From positions 1 to 25,231 of the forward strand of contig DIDN01000093.1 in NCBI GenBank assembly GCA_002418185.1: 25,231 nucleotides of DNA. The letters run 5' to 3'. Numbering within the stretch: position 1 is the first letter of the stretch; each line of letters opens with the position of its first letter. Origin of the DNA: Deltaproteobacteria bacterium UBA5799 (GTDB lineage: Bacteria; Desulfobacterota; GWC2-55-46). The translations under genes and the position numbers were made by a program. Shown here in pieces: positions 1-8,205 of the stretch. Under the pieces are notes generated by a model, which had not been told where the DNA came from, made no database searches, and saw nothing but the letters and a program-made list of their open reading frames with translations.

Positions 1-1
1 A

Positions 2-460
2 GTTAGTTCCATCGGCCTATACAGGACATATCTGGACTCGGGGCATTATGCCGAAAATATCGAGGCTTTCCTGAGGTTTTTCCCACGGAAAAATTTCAAA
101 TTCCTTCTCTTTGACGACCTTGTAAAGGACCCTCTGGCAATTACGAAGGATGTATGCGGGTTCCTGGGCGTGGACAGGGATGTGTGCGACGGATTCGACT
201 ATACGCCCCAGAACCAGGCCCTCAGGATGAAGTTGAATAAGAGCGTGGTGCATGTTTTGAAGAACCTTTCCCCGCGCCTGGTAGCTGATATATTTATAAA
301 GGGGTTTGACAGTGCGGTGCGCCAGCGGCCCCGGATCAAGCCGGAACTTCGCGCGTGGCTTGTAGAGTATTACCGTCCGCACAATAAACGCCTTGAAGAG
401 TTTCTGGGCCGGAGCTTGAGCCACTGGAATAGCCATGAGGACGCGGGCCGTGGGAGTTAA
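2..460 (+). CDS. sulfotransferase family protein, C-terminal part (5' end outside window)
   Basis: The reading frame is open from the window edge and ends at a TGA-free frame closing in TAA at 460. About 152 residues are present. The segment SGHYAENIEAFLRFF, then FKFLLFDDLVKDP, then an FLGVDRD motif is the typical second half of PAPS-dependent sulfotransferases (Sulfotransfer_1/3 families), and the tail (YYRPHNKRLEEFLGR) matches the usual C-terminal helix. The P-loop-like PAPS 5'-phosphate-binding region would lie upstream of the window and cannot be checked. These enzymes move a sulfuryl group from PAPS to a hydroxyl. Next to LPS glycosyltransferases a sugar acceptor is plausible, but that is inference. 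Its codons use more A/T than the genes after 1908. An in-frame ATG at 170 is internal and not the real start. Confidence 0.82.
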   Translation, partial: VSSIGLYRTYLDSGHYAENIEAFLRFFPRKNFKFLLFDDLVKDPLAITKDVCGFLGVDRDVCDGFDYTPQNQALRMKLNKSVVHVLKNLSPRLVADIFIKGFDSAVRQRPRIKPELRAWLVEYYRPHNKRLEEFLGRSLSHWNSHEDAGRGS

Positions 461-493
461 AAAGGGTTTCCAGGCGATGTCCTTCTCCCGAAT

Positions 494-1510
494 ATGAAGA
501 TCGCCTTCCTTACCACTCGCATGGGCAAAGCCAGCGCGAGGCTCAGGTTTCTCCAGTACGTGCCGGGTCTTGAAAAAGCGGGCATGGAGGTAGAGATCTT
601 TATAATCCCGCACGGCGTGGCAGGGAGGCTCCGTTTTTTAAGGGGGCTGAAGGCGTTCGACCTGGTCTTCCTTCAGAAAAAGCTCTTTTCGGCAATCGAG
701 TGGCATTTTCTCAGAAAAAACTCAAAAAGACTGGTCTATGATTACGACGACGCGGTAATGTTCGGCGATTCCATTGCGGTAAGCGAATCGGCTTCCGCTT
801 CAAAGGCTCGAATAAAGAGGTTCGAGAGGACTGTCAGGGGCTCCGACCTGGTCATTGCCGGCAATAGTTACCTGAAGGAGATTGCTGCCGAATACGGGGC
901 TGACGCACTCGTAATACCTACGCCGGTGGATACGGCAAGGTATGGCGAGACACCGCCCGAGAGACCCGAGGTCGTCACGCTCGGGTGGATCGGCAGCGCT
1001 GCCACCCTGCCCTACCTCGAAGGGATCAAAGACGTTTTAATCATGGTCTCAGAGAGGCATCCCGCGGTAAGGTTGAAGATAGTGGCGGATAAGTTTTTCG
1101 AGCCGCCAGGCATGCCGGTTATCAAAAAAAAGTGGAGCTATGAGGACGAAATATCGGACCTCAGGAGTTTCACCGTCGGGCTTATGCCGCTTACGCTGAA
1201 TGCCTGGACAAAGGGGAAGTGCGGGTTCAAGCTTTTACAGTACATGGCCGCGGGCGTGCCTTCCGTCTCATCGCCGGTCGGCGTAGCGAATGAGATAATC
1301 GAGGACGGGGTCAATGGCTTCTTGGCAAGGGATTCGGGGGAATGGGTCGAATGCATAGAGAGATTGATCGTTGACCCGGCCCTCTGTAACCGCATCGCGT
1401 TCAATGCTAAGAAAACCGTAACGGAAAGGTATTCGCTCGAAGTCAATGCCCCGAGGTTCATTAAAGCCATTTCCTGGGCAGATGGTGCTGAATCGTTCCG
1501 GCAGTCCTGA
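494..1510 (+). CDS. glycosyltransferase, GT4-like (GT-B fold)
   Basis: 338 residues. The N-terminal Rossmann half begins MKIAFLTTRMGKASARLR, and residues near 95 carry LVYDYDDAV, a motif seen in many surface-polysaccharide GT4 enzymes. The C-terminal half has WIGSAATLPYL and then GKCGFKLLQYMAAGVPSV (around residue 244), the nucleotide-sugar binding part of GT4 proteins. It should transfer a sugar from a nucleotide donor at the cytoplasmic face of the membrane; donor and acceptor cannot be told from sequence. It starts 33 nt after the sulfotransferase stop and has no strong Shine-Dalgarno. Base use is less GC-rich than the block from 1908 on, which fits acquisition together with the sulfotransferase. 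Confidence 0.88.
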   Translation: MKIAFLTTRMGKASARLRFLQYVPGLEKAGMEVEIFIIPHGVAGRLRFLRGLKAFDLVFLQKKLFSAIEWHFLRKNSKRLVYDYDDAVMFGDSIAVSESASASKARIKRFERTVRGSDLVIAGNSYLKEIAAEYGADALVIPTPVDTARYGETPPERPEVVTLGWIGSAATLPYLEGIKDVLIMVSERHPAVRLKIVADKFFEPPGMPVIKKKWSYEDEISDLRSFTVGLMPLTLNAWTKGKCGFKLLQYMAAGVPSVSSPVGVANEIIEDGVNGFLARDSGEWVECIERLIVDPALCNRIAFNAKKTVTERYSLEVNAPRFIKAISWADGAESFRQS

Positions 1511-1907
1511 TGCTCTTTTTTTCTGCAGCGAACTTCCGGCGAGTGGAGGCACTCGCCTCTGTGAATCGGTTCTCCTGACACCATTGGTTTCAGTCCATGG
1601 CGGTCAGTCTTGCCTGTCTGCGTTTCAATGAAAACTTTCGAAAATTTTCAGGTACGCGGTAGAGGTCTGAATCGCATTTCCGGCCAGGACGGCCGCCTCC
1701 CGGATAGCCCTTAAGAATTTAATCCCCCGGCCCTGCAAATTTTTTTTTTTGTGGTAAGCTTTCCCTCCATAAAGCGGATTGACGCGTACCCATCGCGGTC
1801 GCGGCAAAGCCCAAATTCCAGAAGGTGTGATGGCGTTGTATTCGTATGCCGTAAAAAAGGGATATTCCGGAATCCCGGAATCAGGGTTTCTTATCCTGAA
1901 GGTTGCC
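1511..1907. other. gene-free, AT-richer gap between two glycosyltransferase genes
   Basis: About 400 bases with no ORF I can support. It holds a perfect 8-bp hairpin at 1538-1557 (GGCGAGTG, loop GAGG, CACTCGCC) without a following T-run. It also has a 22-base quasi-palindrome at 1629-1650 (TGAAAA..TTTCGAAA..TTTTCA) and an 11-base T run at 1740-1750. Open frames on either strand here have no recognisable product and extend antisense into the following gene. The gap could separate two transcription units or mark a join between segments of different origin. Confidence 0.6.
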
Positions 1908-2660
1908 ATGCCCCGACTTTCCGTGACGATCATAGCCCTTAACGAGGAGGCCAGGATACGCGACTGCCTTGAGAGCGTAAGCTGGGCGGACGAGGTGCTT
2001 GTCTCCGATTCGGGCAGCACGGACAGGACCGTCGAGATATGCAGGGAGTACGGTGCCAGGGTCTTCACCGACGAATGGCTCGGGTTCGGGCGACAGAAAA
2101 ACCTCGTGGGAGACAGGGCGTCAGGCGACTGGATACTCAACATTGACGCGGACGAGAGGGTCTCCCCGGACTTAAAGGACGAGATACTCCGGGCGCTGGA
2201 GTCGGACGGCAGGGCCGGGTACCTCGTCCCGAGAAAGAATTTTTTCGGCGGCAAGTGGATAAGGCACTGCGGCTGGTGGCCGGACTACAACCTCCGGCTT
2301 TACAGGAAGGGCGCGGGCCGGTTCATCGACAGGTACGTCCACGAGAAAGTAGTGGTGAACGGCCGGACGGAAAGGCTTTCGGCCCCGCTCGTGCACATGA
2401 CTTACAGGGACGTCTCCGACTACTTGAAGAGGATGGAGAAGTACTCCTCGCTTGCCGCCGAGGAGATGCTGAACTCGGGCAGGGACGCGGGACTCACTGA
2501 TATCTTCTTCAGGCCCACTTATACATTTTTCAAGATGTATGTGCTCAGGCGGGGCTTCCTGGACGGCACCGCAGGCGTGGTCCTCTCCATACTCTACGCC
2601 TCCTACACGCTCGCCAAGTACGCCAAGCTCTGGGAGATGAAGGCGGGCATAAGGAGATGA
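1908..2660 (+). CDS. family 2 glycosyltransferase, WaaE/KdtX-like (LPS core)
   Basis: 250 residues. The protein starts MPRLSVTIIALNEEARI, the classic GT2 nucleotide-binding opening. DSGSTDRTVEI follows, and the DXD metal/donor motif is D80-A-D82 in NIDADERVS. The second half (GWWPDYNLRLYRKG, then VHEKVVVNG and a C-terminal hydrophobic stretch ahead of LAKYAKLWEMK) is typical of the WaaE/KdtX group that adds glucose or a similar residue to LPS inner core. The frame is open upstream to an ATG at 1779, but conservation begins at 1908, which has AAGG about six bases ahead, so I chose 1908. The specific sugar is not determinable. Confidence is high for family and moderate for subgroup. Confidence 0.9.
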   Translation: MPRLSVTIIALNEEARIRDCLESVSWADEVLVSDSGSTDRTVEICREYGARVFTDEWLGFGRQKNLVGDRASGDWILNIDADERVSPDLKDEILRALESDGRAGYLVPRKNFFGGKWIRHCGWWPDYNLRLYRKGAGRFIDRYVHEKVVVNGRTERLSAPLVHMTYRDVSDYLKRMEKYSSLAAEEMLNSGRDAGLTDIFFRPTYTFFKMYVLRRGFLDGTAGVVLSILYASYTLAKYAKLWEMKAGIRR

Positions 2661-2830
2661 GGTATAAGGCAGCCTTTGAAATTGGTCTTTTCCCAGGACA
2701 CTGCGTCAGGCTGTTAATAAACATGCTCGCATATGGTCATATATGCTCCGCTTATTCCCGGCCTTCCTTGATTGCGGGAAAAATCTCAAATTTTTAGAGG
2801 TTGCCATCATTCAATTCGGGGCCGCAATCC

Positions 2831-3985
2831 ATGTGGACCATATTCCATACAGAGGCCTCTCTCGGGTGGGGCGGCCAGGAGATAAGGGTGCTGAACGAGT
2901 GCCTCGGCATGAGGTCCAGGGGGCACAGGCCGGTCGTAGTCTCACAGGGGGATAGCGTTATATTCCGGAAGGCCAGGGAGTCCGGCCTCGATGCCATGCC
3001 CGTATCGTTCGGCAGGAAGGACTATCCCGCCTCCCTTGTGAAGCTGATAAGGGCCATAAGGAGTCTGAGGCCCGAGGTCGTGAACACGCACAGCTCAAGG
3101 GACAGCTGGCTCGCCTCGGTAGCGGCGATGCTCGTCCGCCCGAGGCCCATTATCATAAGGACCCGCCACATAGCCACCCCTGTATCGACCGGGTTCGCGT
3201 CTTCGTTCATTTACCGGCGCGCGCCTGACCGCATAGTGACGACCGCCGAGGCCATAAGGGAGCGGCTTATCGACGTGAACGGGGTCGAGCCCGGAAGCGC
3301 CGTCTCCATCCCGACGGGCATAGACATGAGCGCGTTCGACCCGGAACTCAGGCACCCGGACCTCCGCTCCGAGCTGGGGCTTCCGGCAGGTGCGCCCCTT
3401 GTAGGGGTGGTGTCGGTCCTGAGGAGCTGGAAGGGGCACGACTGCTTTATCGATGCGGCAGGTCTCTTGAAGACGACGCACCCGGAGGCCCTGTTCATAA
3501 TAGCCGGCAGCGGGCCGAGGGAAGAGGCTGTCCGGAAAAAGATCGCATCTTCCGGGCTCCAAAAGTCGGTACTGATGCTCGGGCACAGGGCCGACGTGCC
3601 CTCGGTGCTCAAATCCCTCGACGCCTTTGTCCAGCCGTCCAGCGCGAATGAAGGCATGCCGCAGTCGGTCATGCAGGCAATGGCCATGAAGGTCCCGGTC
3701 GTGGCCTCCGACCTGCCGTCCCTTAGGGAGATGGTGGAGGACGGGAAGACCGGGCTTGTTTTCAAGGTGGACGACGCCGGGGGGCTCGCCGGAAAAATAG
3801 CCATGCTCATCGAGGACAGGCTGCTTGCGAGGAGGCTATCCGTTAACGCGAGGAGGCTGGCGGTCGAAAGGTTTTCAATGGACAGGATGCTCGACAGGAC
3901 CGAGGACCTCTACCGGGGCCTCGTCCTTTCACGAAATGGCCGGACTGACATACATAGCCCCTCATGGAAGGCTGGGACAAGGTGA
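2831..3985 (+). CDS. glycosyltransferase, GT4 family
   Basis: 384 residues. It opens MWTIFHTEASLGWGGQEIRV, where the GGQE motif after the first strand is typical of GT4 enzymes acting on LPS or other polysaccharides. The C-terminal donor domain starts near PLVGVVSVLRSWKGHD and contains the E-rich loop NEGMPQSVMQAMAMKVPVV, including the glycine/serine pattern that grips the nucleotide sugar. An ATG ten codons earlier (2801) is in frame, but alignment logic favours 2831. The stop overlaps the next gene's GTG start in a GTGA arrangement (3982-3985), so the two are translationally coupled. A 170-base AT-richer gap precedes it, containing GCATAT/ATATGC arms at 2729-2746. Confidence 0.9.
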   Translation: MWTIFHTEASLGWGGQEIRVLNECLGMRSRGHRPVVVSQGDSVIFRKARESGLDAMPVSFGRKDYPASLVKLIRAIRSLRPEVVNTHSSRDSWLASVAAMLVRPRPIIIRTRHIATPVSTGFASSFIYRRAPDRIVTTAEAIRERLIDVNGVEPGSAVSIPTGIDMSAFDPELRHPDLRSELGLPAGAPLVGVVSVLRSWKGHDCFIDAAGLLKTTHPEALFIIAGSGPREEAVRKKIASSGLQKSVLMLGHRADVPSVLKSLDAFVQPSSANEGMPQSVMQAMAMKVPVVASDLPSLREMVEDGKTGLVFKVDDAGGLAGKIAMLIEDRLLARRLSVNARRLAVERFSMDRMLDRTEDLYRGLVLSRNGRTDIHSPSWKAGTR

Positions 3986-5202
3986 ATATTGCCATCGTCC
4001 TCATGAATTACAACCCCTTCGGGGGCTACGAGAGGCAGGCCGCTATCCTTGCAAGGGCGCTTGCAAGGAGGGGCGAGCGTGTGACGGTGATAGCCGGGTC
4101 GTTCGAGGGCGCGCCGGAAGACGGGGTGGAGGTCGTAAGGGCGCCGGTAATAAGGCTCTCCTCATGGCTCAAGGTGCTCTCTTTCGCACTCTCCAGCAGG
4201 TCGATAATCTCAAGGCGGCCCGGGGGGTTCGATATGGTCATAGCCTTCGACAGGACGCTTGTGGCGGATATCTACAGGGCGGGGAACGCCTGCCACAGGG
4301 AATGGCTTGCGTTCAGGAGGAAGAATTTCGGGCTGGGGGACAGGATATCCGTCGCCATTAACCCGCTCCACGCCGTGATAAACGGGCTGGAAAAGAGGCT
4401 CTTAATGAACTTGAGGGAAAGGGGAGGGCGGGTCGTCGTCCTCTCGGACCGGGGGAGCGGTGAGATAATCCGAAATCATGGCCTGGGGGGGGACTTTTTT
4501 ACAGTAATACCTCCCGGCATAGACCTTGAGCGCATAGGGTTCAGCCCGTCCGAGAAAGGGAAAGGTCCCGCAAGGAAGGCCCTGGGCATACCTCCCGGCG
4601 TGCCGGTGATACTCCACGTGGGCTCGGGTTTCCGCATAAAGGGTCTTGAGTCGACAGTAAGGGCGCTCGCGGCGCTCAAAAGAGACGGCAGGGAGGCGCT
4701 CCTCCTCGTAGCAGGCAGGGACAGGAGCGAGACAAGGCGGCATGGGAAGCTTGCCGGAAGCCTCGGCGTGTCCGGGAACATACGGTTCATGGGCGGGGTG
4801 GAAGAGGTCGGCGCGCTCTACGACGCCTCGGACGTATTCGTTCTCCCTTCCCTTTTTGAGACTTTCGGGGCCGCGGCAATCGAGGCCCTTGCAGCAGGGC
4901 TGCCGGTCATAATAGGCGAGGGGGCCGGTGCAGCCTCTTTCATTAAAAATGAGAGGGGCGGGAGGGTTGTCCGCACCCCCGCAGACCCTGAGGAGCTTGC
5001 CGCTCTCATCGGCGAGGCGCTGTCAGCGGAGGAGATGCTAAGGCGAAACGGCGGGCTCGAAAGGGAGCGGGCCCGGAGAAGGGAGGCGGCGCTTGAGTGC
5101 TCGGCTGAGAAGGTGGCCGCGAGTTTCGCCTCGCTCATATACGAGGCGGCGCTCTCGAAGAGGACGCTCAAGGAGGCCTCCGTGCAGCCCGGGCTCGCAT
5201 AA
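3982..5202 (+). CDS. WaaG-like glycosyltransferase (LPS core alpha-glucosyltransferase type, GT4)
   Basis: 406 residues from a GTG start. The region NYNPFGGYERQ, then AFDRTLVADIYRAGNACHREW, then VIPPGIDLERI and HVGSGFRIKGLEST follows the order of WaaG (RfaG), which adds the first glucose to heptose II of the LPS core. The EX7E donor motif is E293..E301 (ETFGAAAIE). An upstream ATG at 3964 lacks a ribosome site. GTG at 3982 has GGAAGG about nine bases ahead and overlaps the previous stop by four bases, so I prefer it. WaaG function is inference from the motif pattern; acceptor specificity could differ. Confidence 0.87.
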   Translation: MNIAIVLMNYNPFGGYERQAAILARALARRGERVTVIAGSFEGAPEDGVEVVRAPVIRLSSWLKVLSFALSSRSIISRRPGGFDMVIAFDRTLVADIYRAGNACHREWLAFRRKNFGLGDRISVAINPLHAVINGLEKRLLMNLRERGGRVVVLSDRGSGEIIRNHGLGGDFFTVIPPGIDLERIGFSPSEKGKGPARKALGIPPGVPVILHVGSGFRIKGLESTVRALAALKRDGREALLLVAGRDRSETRRHGKLAGSLGVSGNIRFMGGVEEVGALYDASDVFVLPSLFETFGAAAIEALAAGLPVIIGEGAGAASFIKNERGGRVVRTPADPEELAALIGEALSAEEMLRRNGGLERERARRREAALECSAEKVAASFASLIYEAALSKRTLKEASVQPGLA

Positions 5203-5206
5203 GAAG

Positions 5207-6043
5207 ATGCCGGGGGCAAGCGTAATCATAGGGGCGTATGACAGCCTCCGCTATCTAAAGCTCTGCATCCTCGCCCTCGAAAGGCAGACGTTCAGGGACT
5301 TCGAGGTAATAATCGCCGACGACGGCTCAGGCCCGGAGGTCGGGGCATGGCTCAAGTCCCGGAAGCCCTTTTTCCAGCTCCGGCGCGTCTGGCAGGAGAA
5401 GAGGGGCTTCAGGAAATGCAGGATATTGAACCGCGCGCTAATGGAGTCCAGGGCCGAATACGTCGTCTTCATTGACGCGGACTGCATTGCGGCAAGGGAC
5501 TTCATCGAGGTCCACTGGAGGAACCGGAGGCGCGGGGAGTTCCTCGGCGGCAGGAGGGTGATGATGGGCATCCCCGTATCGGAGAGGGTCACGGCGGAGA
5601 TGGTGGACACGGGATATTTCGACGGGCCGACCTTCTGGGGCCTCTGCCACGCGCTTAAAGGGGATATCAGGTGCTACGAGGAGGCCCTGAGGCCGCTCTA
5701 CCGCCTGAGGGGCGATAGCCCCTTCAGCCTCCTCGGGTGCAATTTCTCCATACACAAAAACGACCTCCTCTCGGTCAACGGGTTCGACGAGGAATACGAG
5801 CACAGGGGCGGCGGCGAGGACACGGACGTAAGCCACAGGCTCAAGAAAGCGGGGTGCGCCATGAGGTCTGTGAGGTACCTTGCCATACAGTTCCACCTCG
5901 GACACGAGAAGTCGGGCAGCAAGGACGTATCTGAAGCGATGTTCAGGGTCAAGAAGGCCGGTATAAGGGACGCGGCGGACGCGAAGAGGATAAAGAGCGT
6001 CTTCAGCCCCGCCGCGGGGCCTGCGCCGAGGGCGCACAGGTAG
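5207..6043 (+). CDS. family 2 glycosyltransferase with C-terminal galactosyltransferase-type domain
   Basis: 278 residues starting MPGASVIIGAYDSLRYLK, four bases after the preceding stop. The GT2 domain has DDGSGPEV and the DXD motif D90-A-D92 in FIDADCIA. The second part carries LLGCNFSIHKNDLLSVNGFDEEY followed by GGEDTDVSHRL (about residues 202-212), which is the Glyco_transf_7C signature shared with chondroitin/polysaccharide polymerases and eukaryotic galactosyltransferases. The frame is open upstream to 5093 but that part is Arg-rich shadow sequence of the previous gene. It likely adds a hexose or hexosamine to core or O-antigen. The adjoining stop/start with the next gene (6043/6044) indicates one operon. 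Confidence 0.9.
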   Translation: MPGASVIIGAYDSLRYLKLCILALERQTFRDFEVIIADDGSGPEVGAWLKSRKPFFQLRRVWQEKRGFRKCRILNRALMESRAEYVVFIDADCIAARDFIEVHWRNRRRGEFLGGRRVMMGIPVSERVTAEMVDTGYFDGPTFWGLCHALKGDIRCYEEALRPLYRLRGDSPFSLLGCNFSIHKNDLLSVNGFDEEYEHRGGGEDTDVSHRLKKAGCAMRSVRYLAIQFHLGHEKSGSKDVSEAMFRVKKAGIRDAADAKRIKSVFSPAAGPAPRAHR

Positions 6044-6997
6044 GTGGCTCCGCACAGGCCCAGGATAGCGCTCATCCGCGCCGAGGTCCCGCATACTACC
6101 GCCTGGTACTACTTGAGGGCCTTCAGGCGGCTCGGGGTCGACCTCGTAGACCTCCCGTTCCGGCCCGGTAAGAAGCCGGAGTGGAAAAGCATGCCGGGCG
6201 CAGACCTCGCCCTCCTCATCGATTGCGGCTTGCCTGTCGATTTCCCGGCCCTTGAGAGGTTCGGCGGCGCAAAGGGCTTTGTGAGCATAGATTCCTGCCA
6301 CAAGCTCCCCATGCACCACACGCTCTGCGACAGGTATTCGTTCGACTTCATCTGGGTGGCGCAGAAGCATGTCGCCAAAGATCTCGGCAGTAACGCAAGG
6401 TGGCTGCCGCTCGCAGCCGAGCCCGAGACCCACGCCTGCAGGCCTGGCATGGCCGGCGGGCCGTTTCTTGACAGGCTCCTCCGGAGAAGTCACTACGACA
6501 TAGCCATGTGCGGCGCCCCGTATGGGCACAGGAGGAGGTTCGAAAAGCTCTTCAGGAGGGCGGGTCTTTCGGCCAGGTTCCTTTTCAGGAAAAGGTTCGG
6601 CCTGGATGCGACCCGCGAGCTTGCGCGCGCTACAATAGGCTTCAACGCCGGGGCCGGCTTCGACGGGAAAAGGGGCATGGACATGAACATGCGGGTTTTC
6701 GAGACAATGGCGAACGGCCAGTGCATGCTCCTTACCAACACGTACGAGGGACTCGGCTATGAGGACCTCTTCACCGAGGGGCGGCATTACATCGGATTCA
6801 GGACCGAAGCGGAGGCCGTTCAAAAGGCCCTCTATTACGCATCGAGGCCGGAAGAGGCGATAGCGATAGCAAGGGAAGGGCAGAGGCGCGTGCTTCAAAA
6901 CCATACCTATGTCCACCGGTGCGGGGAGATATTGTCCTCCTTTCTCGAAGGCAGGAAGGTGGACCTGCATGCGGAAGCTGAGAGGGAAAGAGCCTGA
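6044..6997 (+). CDS. CgeB-like glycosyltransferase (Glyco_trans_1_2 type)
   Basis: 317 residues from a GTG that abuts the previous TAG. The C-terminal half has the signature of the CgeB/Glyco_trans_1_2 group: an RVFETMANGQCMLLTN motif, then LGYEDLFTEGRHYIGF, then YYASRPEEAIAIAREGQRRVLQNHTYVHR. The N-terminal half (IALIRAEVPHTTAWYYLRAFRRLGVDLVDLP) is a Rossmann-like strand set. Members are found in spore-coat, lipopolysaccharide and flagellin glycosylation loci. In this operon a role in LPS sugar addition is the simplest reading. Donor and acceptor are unknown. Confidence 0.83.
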   Translation: MAPHRPRIALIRAEVPHTTAWYYLRAFRRLGVDLVDLPFRPGKKPEWKSMPGADLALLIDCGLPVDFPALERFGGAKGFVSIDSCHKLPMHHTLCDRYSFDFIWVAQKHVAKDLGSNARWLPLAAEPETHACRPGMAGGPFLDRLLRRSHYDIAMCGAPYGHRRRFEKLFRRAGLSARFLFRKRFGLDATRELARATIGFNAGAGFDGKRGMDMNMRVFETMANGQCMLLTNTYEGLGYEDLFTEGRHYIGFRTEAEAVQKALYYASRPEEAIAIAREGQRRVLQNHTYVHRCGEILSSFLEGRKVDLHAEAERERA

Positions 6998-7019
6998 GCG
7001 CATCAGGACCTTCAAACAC

Positions 7020-7035
7020 GGCCCTTCAAAGGGCC
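7020..7035. repeat. small perfect hairpin ahead of the ligase gene
   Basis: GGCCCTT and AAGGGCC arms, seven bases each, separated by CA, lie between the CgeB-like stop and the ATG at 7048. The structure covers the place where a Shine-Dalgarno would be expected for the ligase gene, and none is visible otherwise. It may reduce translation of the ligase or mark an mRNA processing point. No T-run follows closely enough to call it a terminator. Confidence 0.45.
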
Positions 7036-7047
7036 GCTCTCGTTTCA

Positions 7048-8205
7048 ATGGGGGTGTATCTGTTCTCATTGAACCTCCCCGGTGTCGTGACCGTTCGGGA
7101 GGCCGGGTTTTTTCTCTCCCTGGCCCTGGCAGCCGCGCACATGTGGAGGATGCGAAGGCCGGAATGGCCGCCCATGCGGCTGCTCCTCCTTATCTGGCCC
7201 ACGCTCGCGCTCATTACCATAATACCCGGCGATGACATCTCGCGCCCGCTCTCTGAGATAAAAAAAGAGATAGCCTATCCCGTGCTGGCCTTCTGGGTCT
7301 TTTACGTGATGACGAGGAGCGGGCGGGACTTCGCGTACCTGGGCGCGTGGTTCCTTTCAGGCGCCGCGCTCATGGCGGCGGCGGGCATGTACTTCTACTA
7401 TGTCCTGGGGTTCGGCTTCGAAGTGCTCGAGGAGAGCGGGTTCGCTTACGGGAAAAGGCCCTATTTCGGCTTCTTCATGGCCTCTGCCGCGGTGGTCGGG
7501 CTGGGGCTCGGGCTCACGAGGGGAGTGGGCTGGCGGCTCCGGGGGTTCGCCCTGGCGCTTGCGCCTCTTTGCGTGCTCGGAGTTTATTTCGCGAGGCTCC
7601 GGGCCGGATACCTTGCTATTATTGCCGCTATCGCGGTGTTCATAATATACGGTAAGGTGCTGAGGTCCGGACTCAGGGCGCGCCTGGCTGCAACGGCGAT
7701 CGCAGCGCTCGTTCTGGTCTCAATCGTTCCGATGGTCTCGGCCAAGCGGGACCTGAACATGGACTTGAGCCTCGTCGGATGGAGGAGCGCGATAGAGAAG
7801 CTCAAAGCGGAGGAGAGATGGATAATCTGGGAGGGCTCCGCAAGGGAGATAATGAAGAGGCCTCTCCAGGGCCTCGGCTTCGGCAACAAGGAGATATTCG
7901 TCCCCGCATTCAGGCTCGGGCATGTCTATCCGCATAACCTCTTCCTGAGCTATGGGGTAATGGCCGGGGCAGGCGGCATTGTCTTTCTGATGTTGCTCTT
8001 CTGGAAACTTTTTCGGCTCATGCACTCGGCTGCACTCCTTTCCGGGGCCGGGAAAGAGTGGTTCTTTATTGGCGTTTCCGGAGTGGGGCTCCTCGCGGCC
8101 TTTCTGGTCCTCAACATGACCGAGGACATAATGACCCGGCACACGGGGCAGACATTCTGGGCGCTCTCGGGCATGGTCCTCGGTAGCTCAAGGAGGCATG
8201 GATAA
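7048..8205 (+). CDS. O-antigen ligase / Wzy-type polymerase family membrane protein
   Basis: 385 residues, strongly hydrophobic with roughly nine to ten membrane segments. The family landmarks appear in order: an Arg-bearing periplasmic region (ARLRAGYLAIIAAIAVFII), the large loop containing RWIIWEGSAREIMKRPLQGLGFG, and VYPHNLFLSYGVMAGAGG with H296, matching the conserved His of WaaL/Wzy proteins. WaaL joins undecaprenyl-linked O-antigen to lipid A-core in the periplasm; Wzy polymerises repeat units. Sequence alone does not separate the two, but its position among core glycosyltransferases favours WaaL. The last eight bases overlap the next gene. Confidence 0.87.
   Translation: MGVYLFSLNLPGVVTVREAGFFLSLALAAAHMWRMRRPEWPPMRLLLLIWPTLALITIIPGDDISRPLSEIKKEIAYPVLAFWVFYVMTRSGRDFAYLGAWFLSGAALMAAAGMYFYYVLGFGFEVLEESGFAYGKRPYFGFFMASAAVVGLGLGLTRGVGWRLRGFALALAPLCVLGVYFARLRAGYLAIIAAIAVFIIYGKVLRSGLRARLAATAIAALVLVSIVPMVSAKRDLNMDLSLVGWRSAIEKLKAEERWIIWEGSAREIMKRPLQGLGFGNKEIFVPAFRLGHVYPHNLFLSYGVMAGAGGIVFLMLLFWKLFRLMHSAALLSGAGKEWFFIGVSGVGLLAAFLVLNMTEDIMTRHTGQTFWALSGMVLGSSRRHG

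Noticed and set aside
1740..1750. Run of 11 T as a terminator
   Set aside because: No stem of useful strength directly precedes it. The nearest GGCC-type pairing is too far upstream.
1625..2254. Minus-strand frame spanning the gap and the GT2 gene
   Set aside because: Half lies antisense to a solid GT2 gene. The remainder has no ribosome site or recognisable motif, so I do not call a remnant gene.
5438..7069. 543-residue open frame on the minus strand
   Set aside because: It lies antisense to two well-supported glycosyltransferase genes. The translation is Pro/Glu/Arg/Val-rich without motifs, as expected for the shadow of GC-rich codons.
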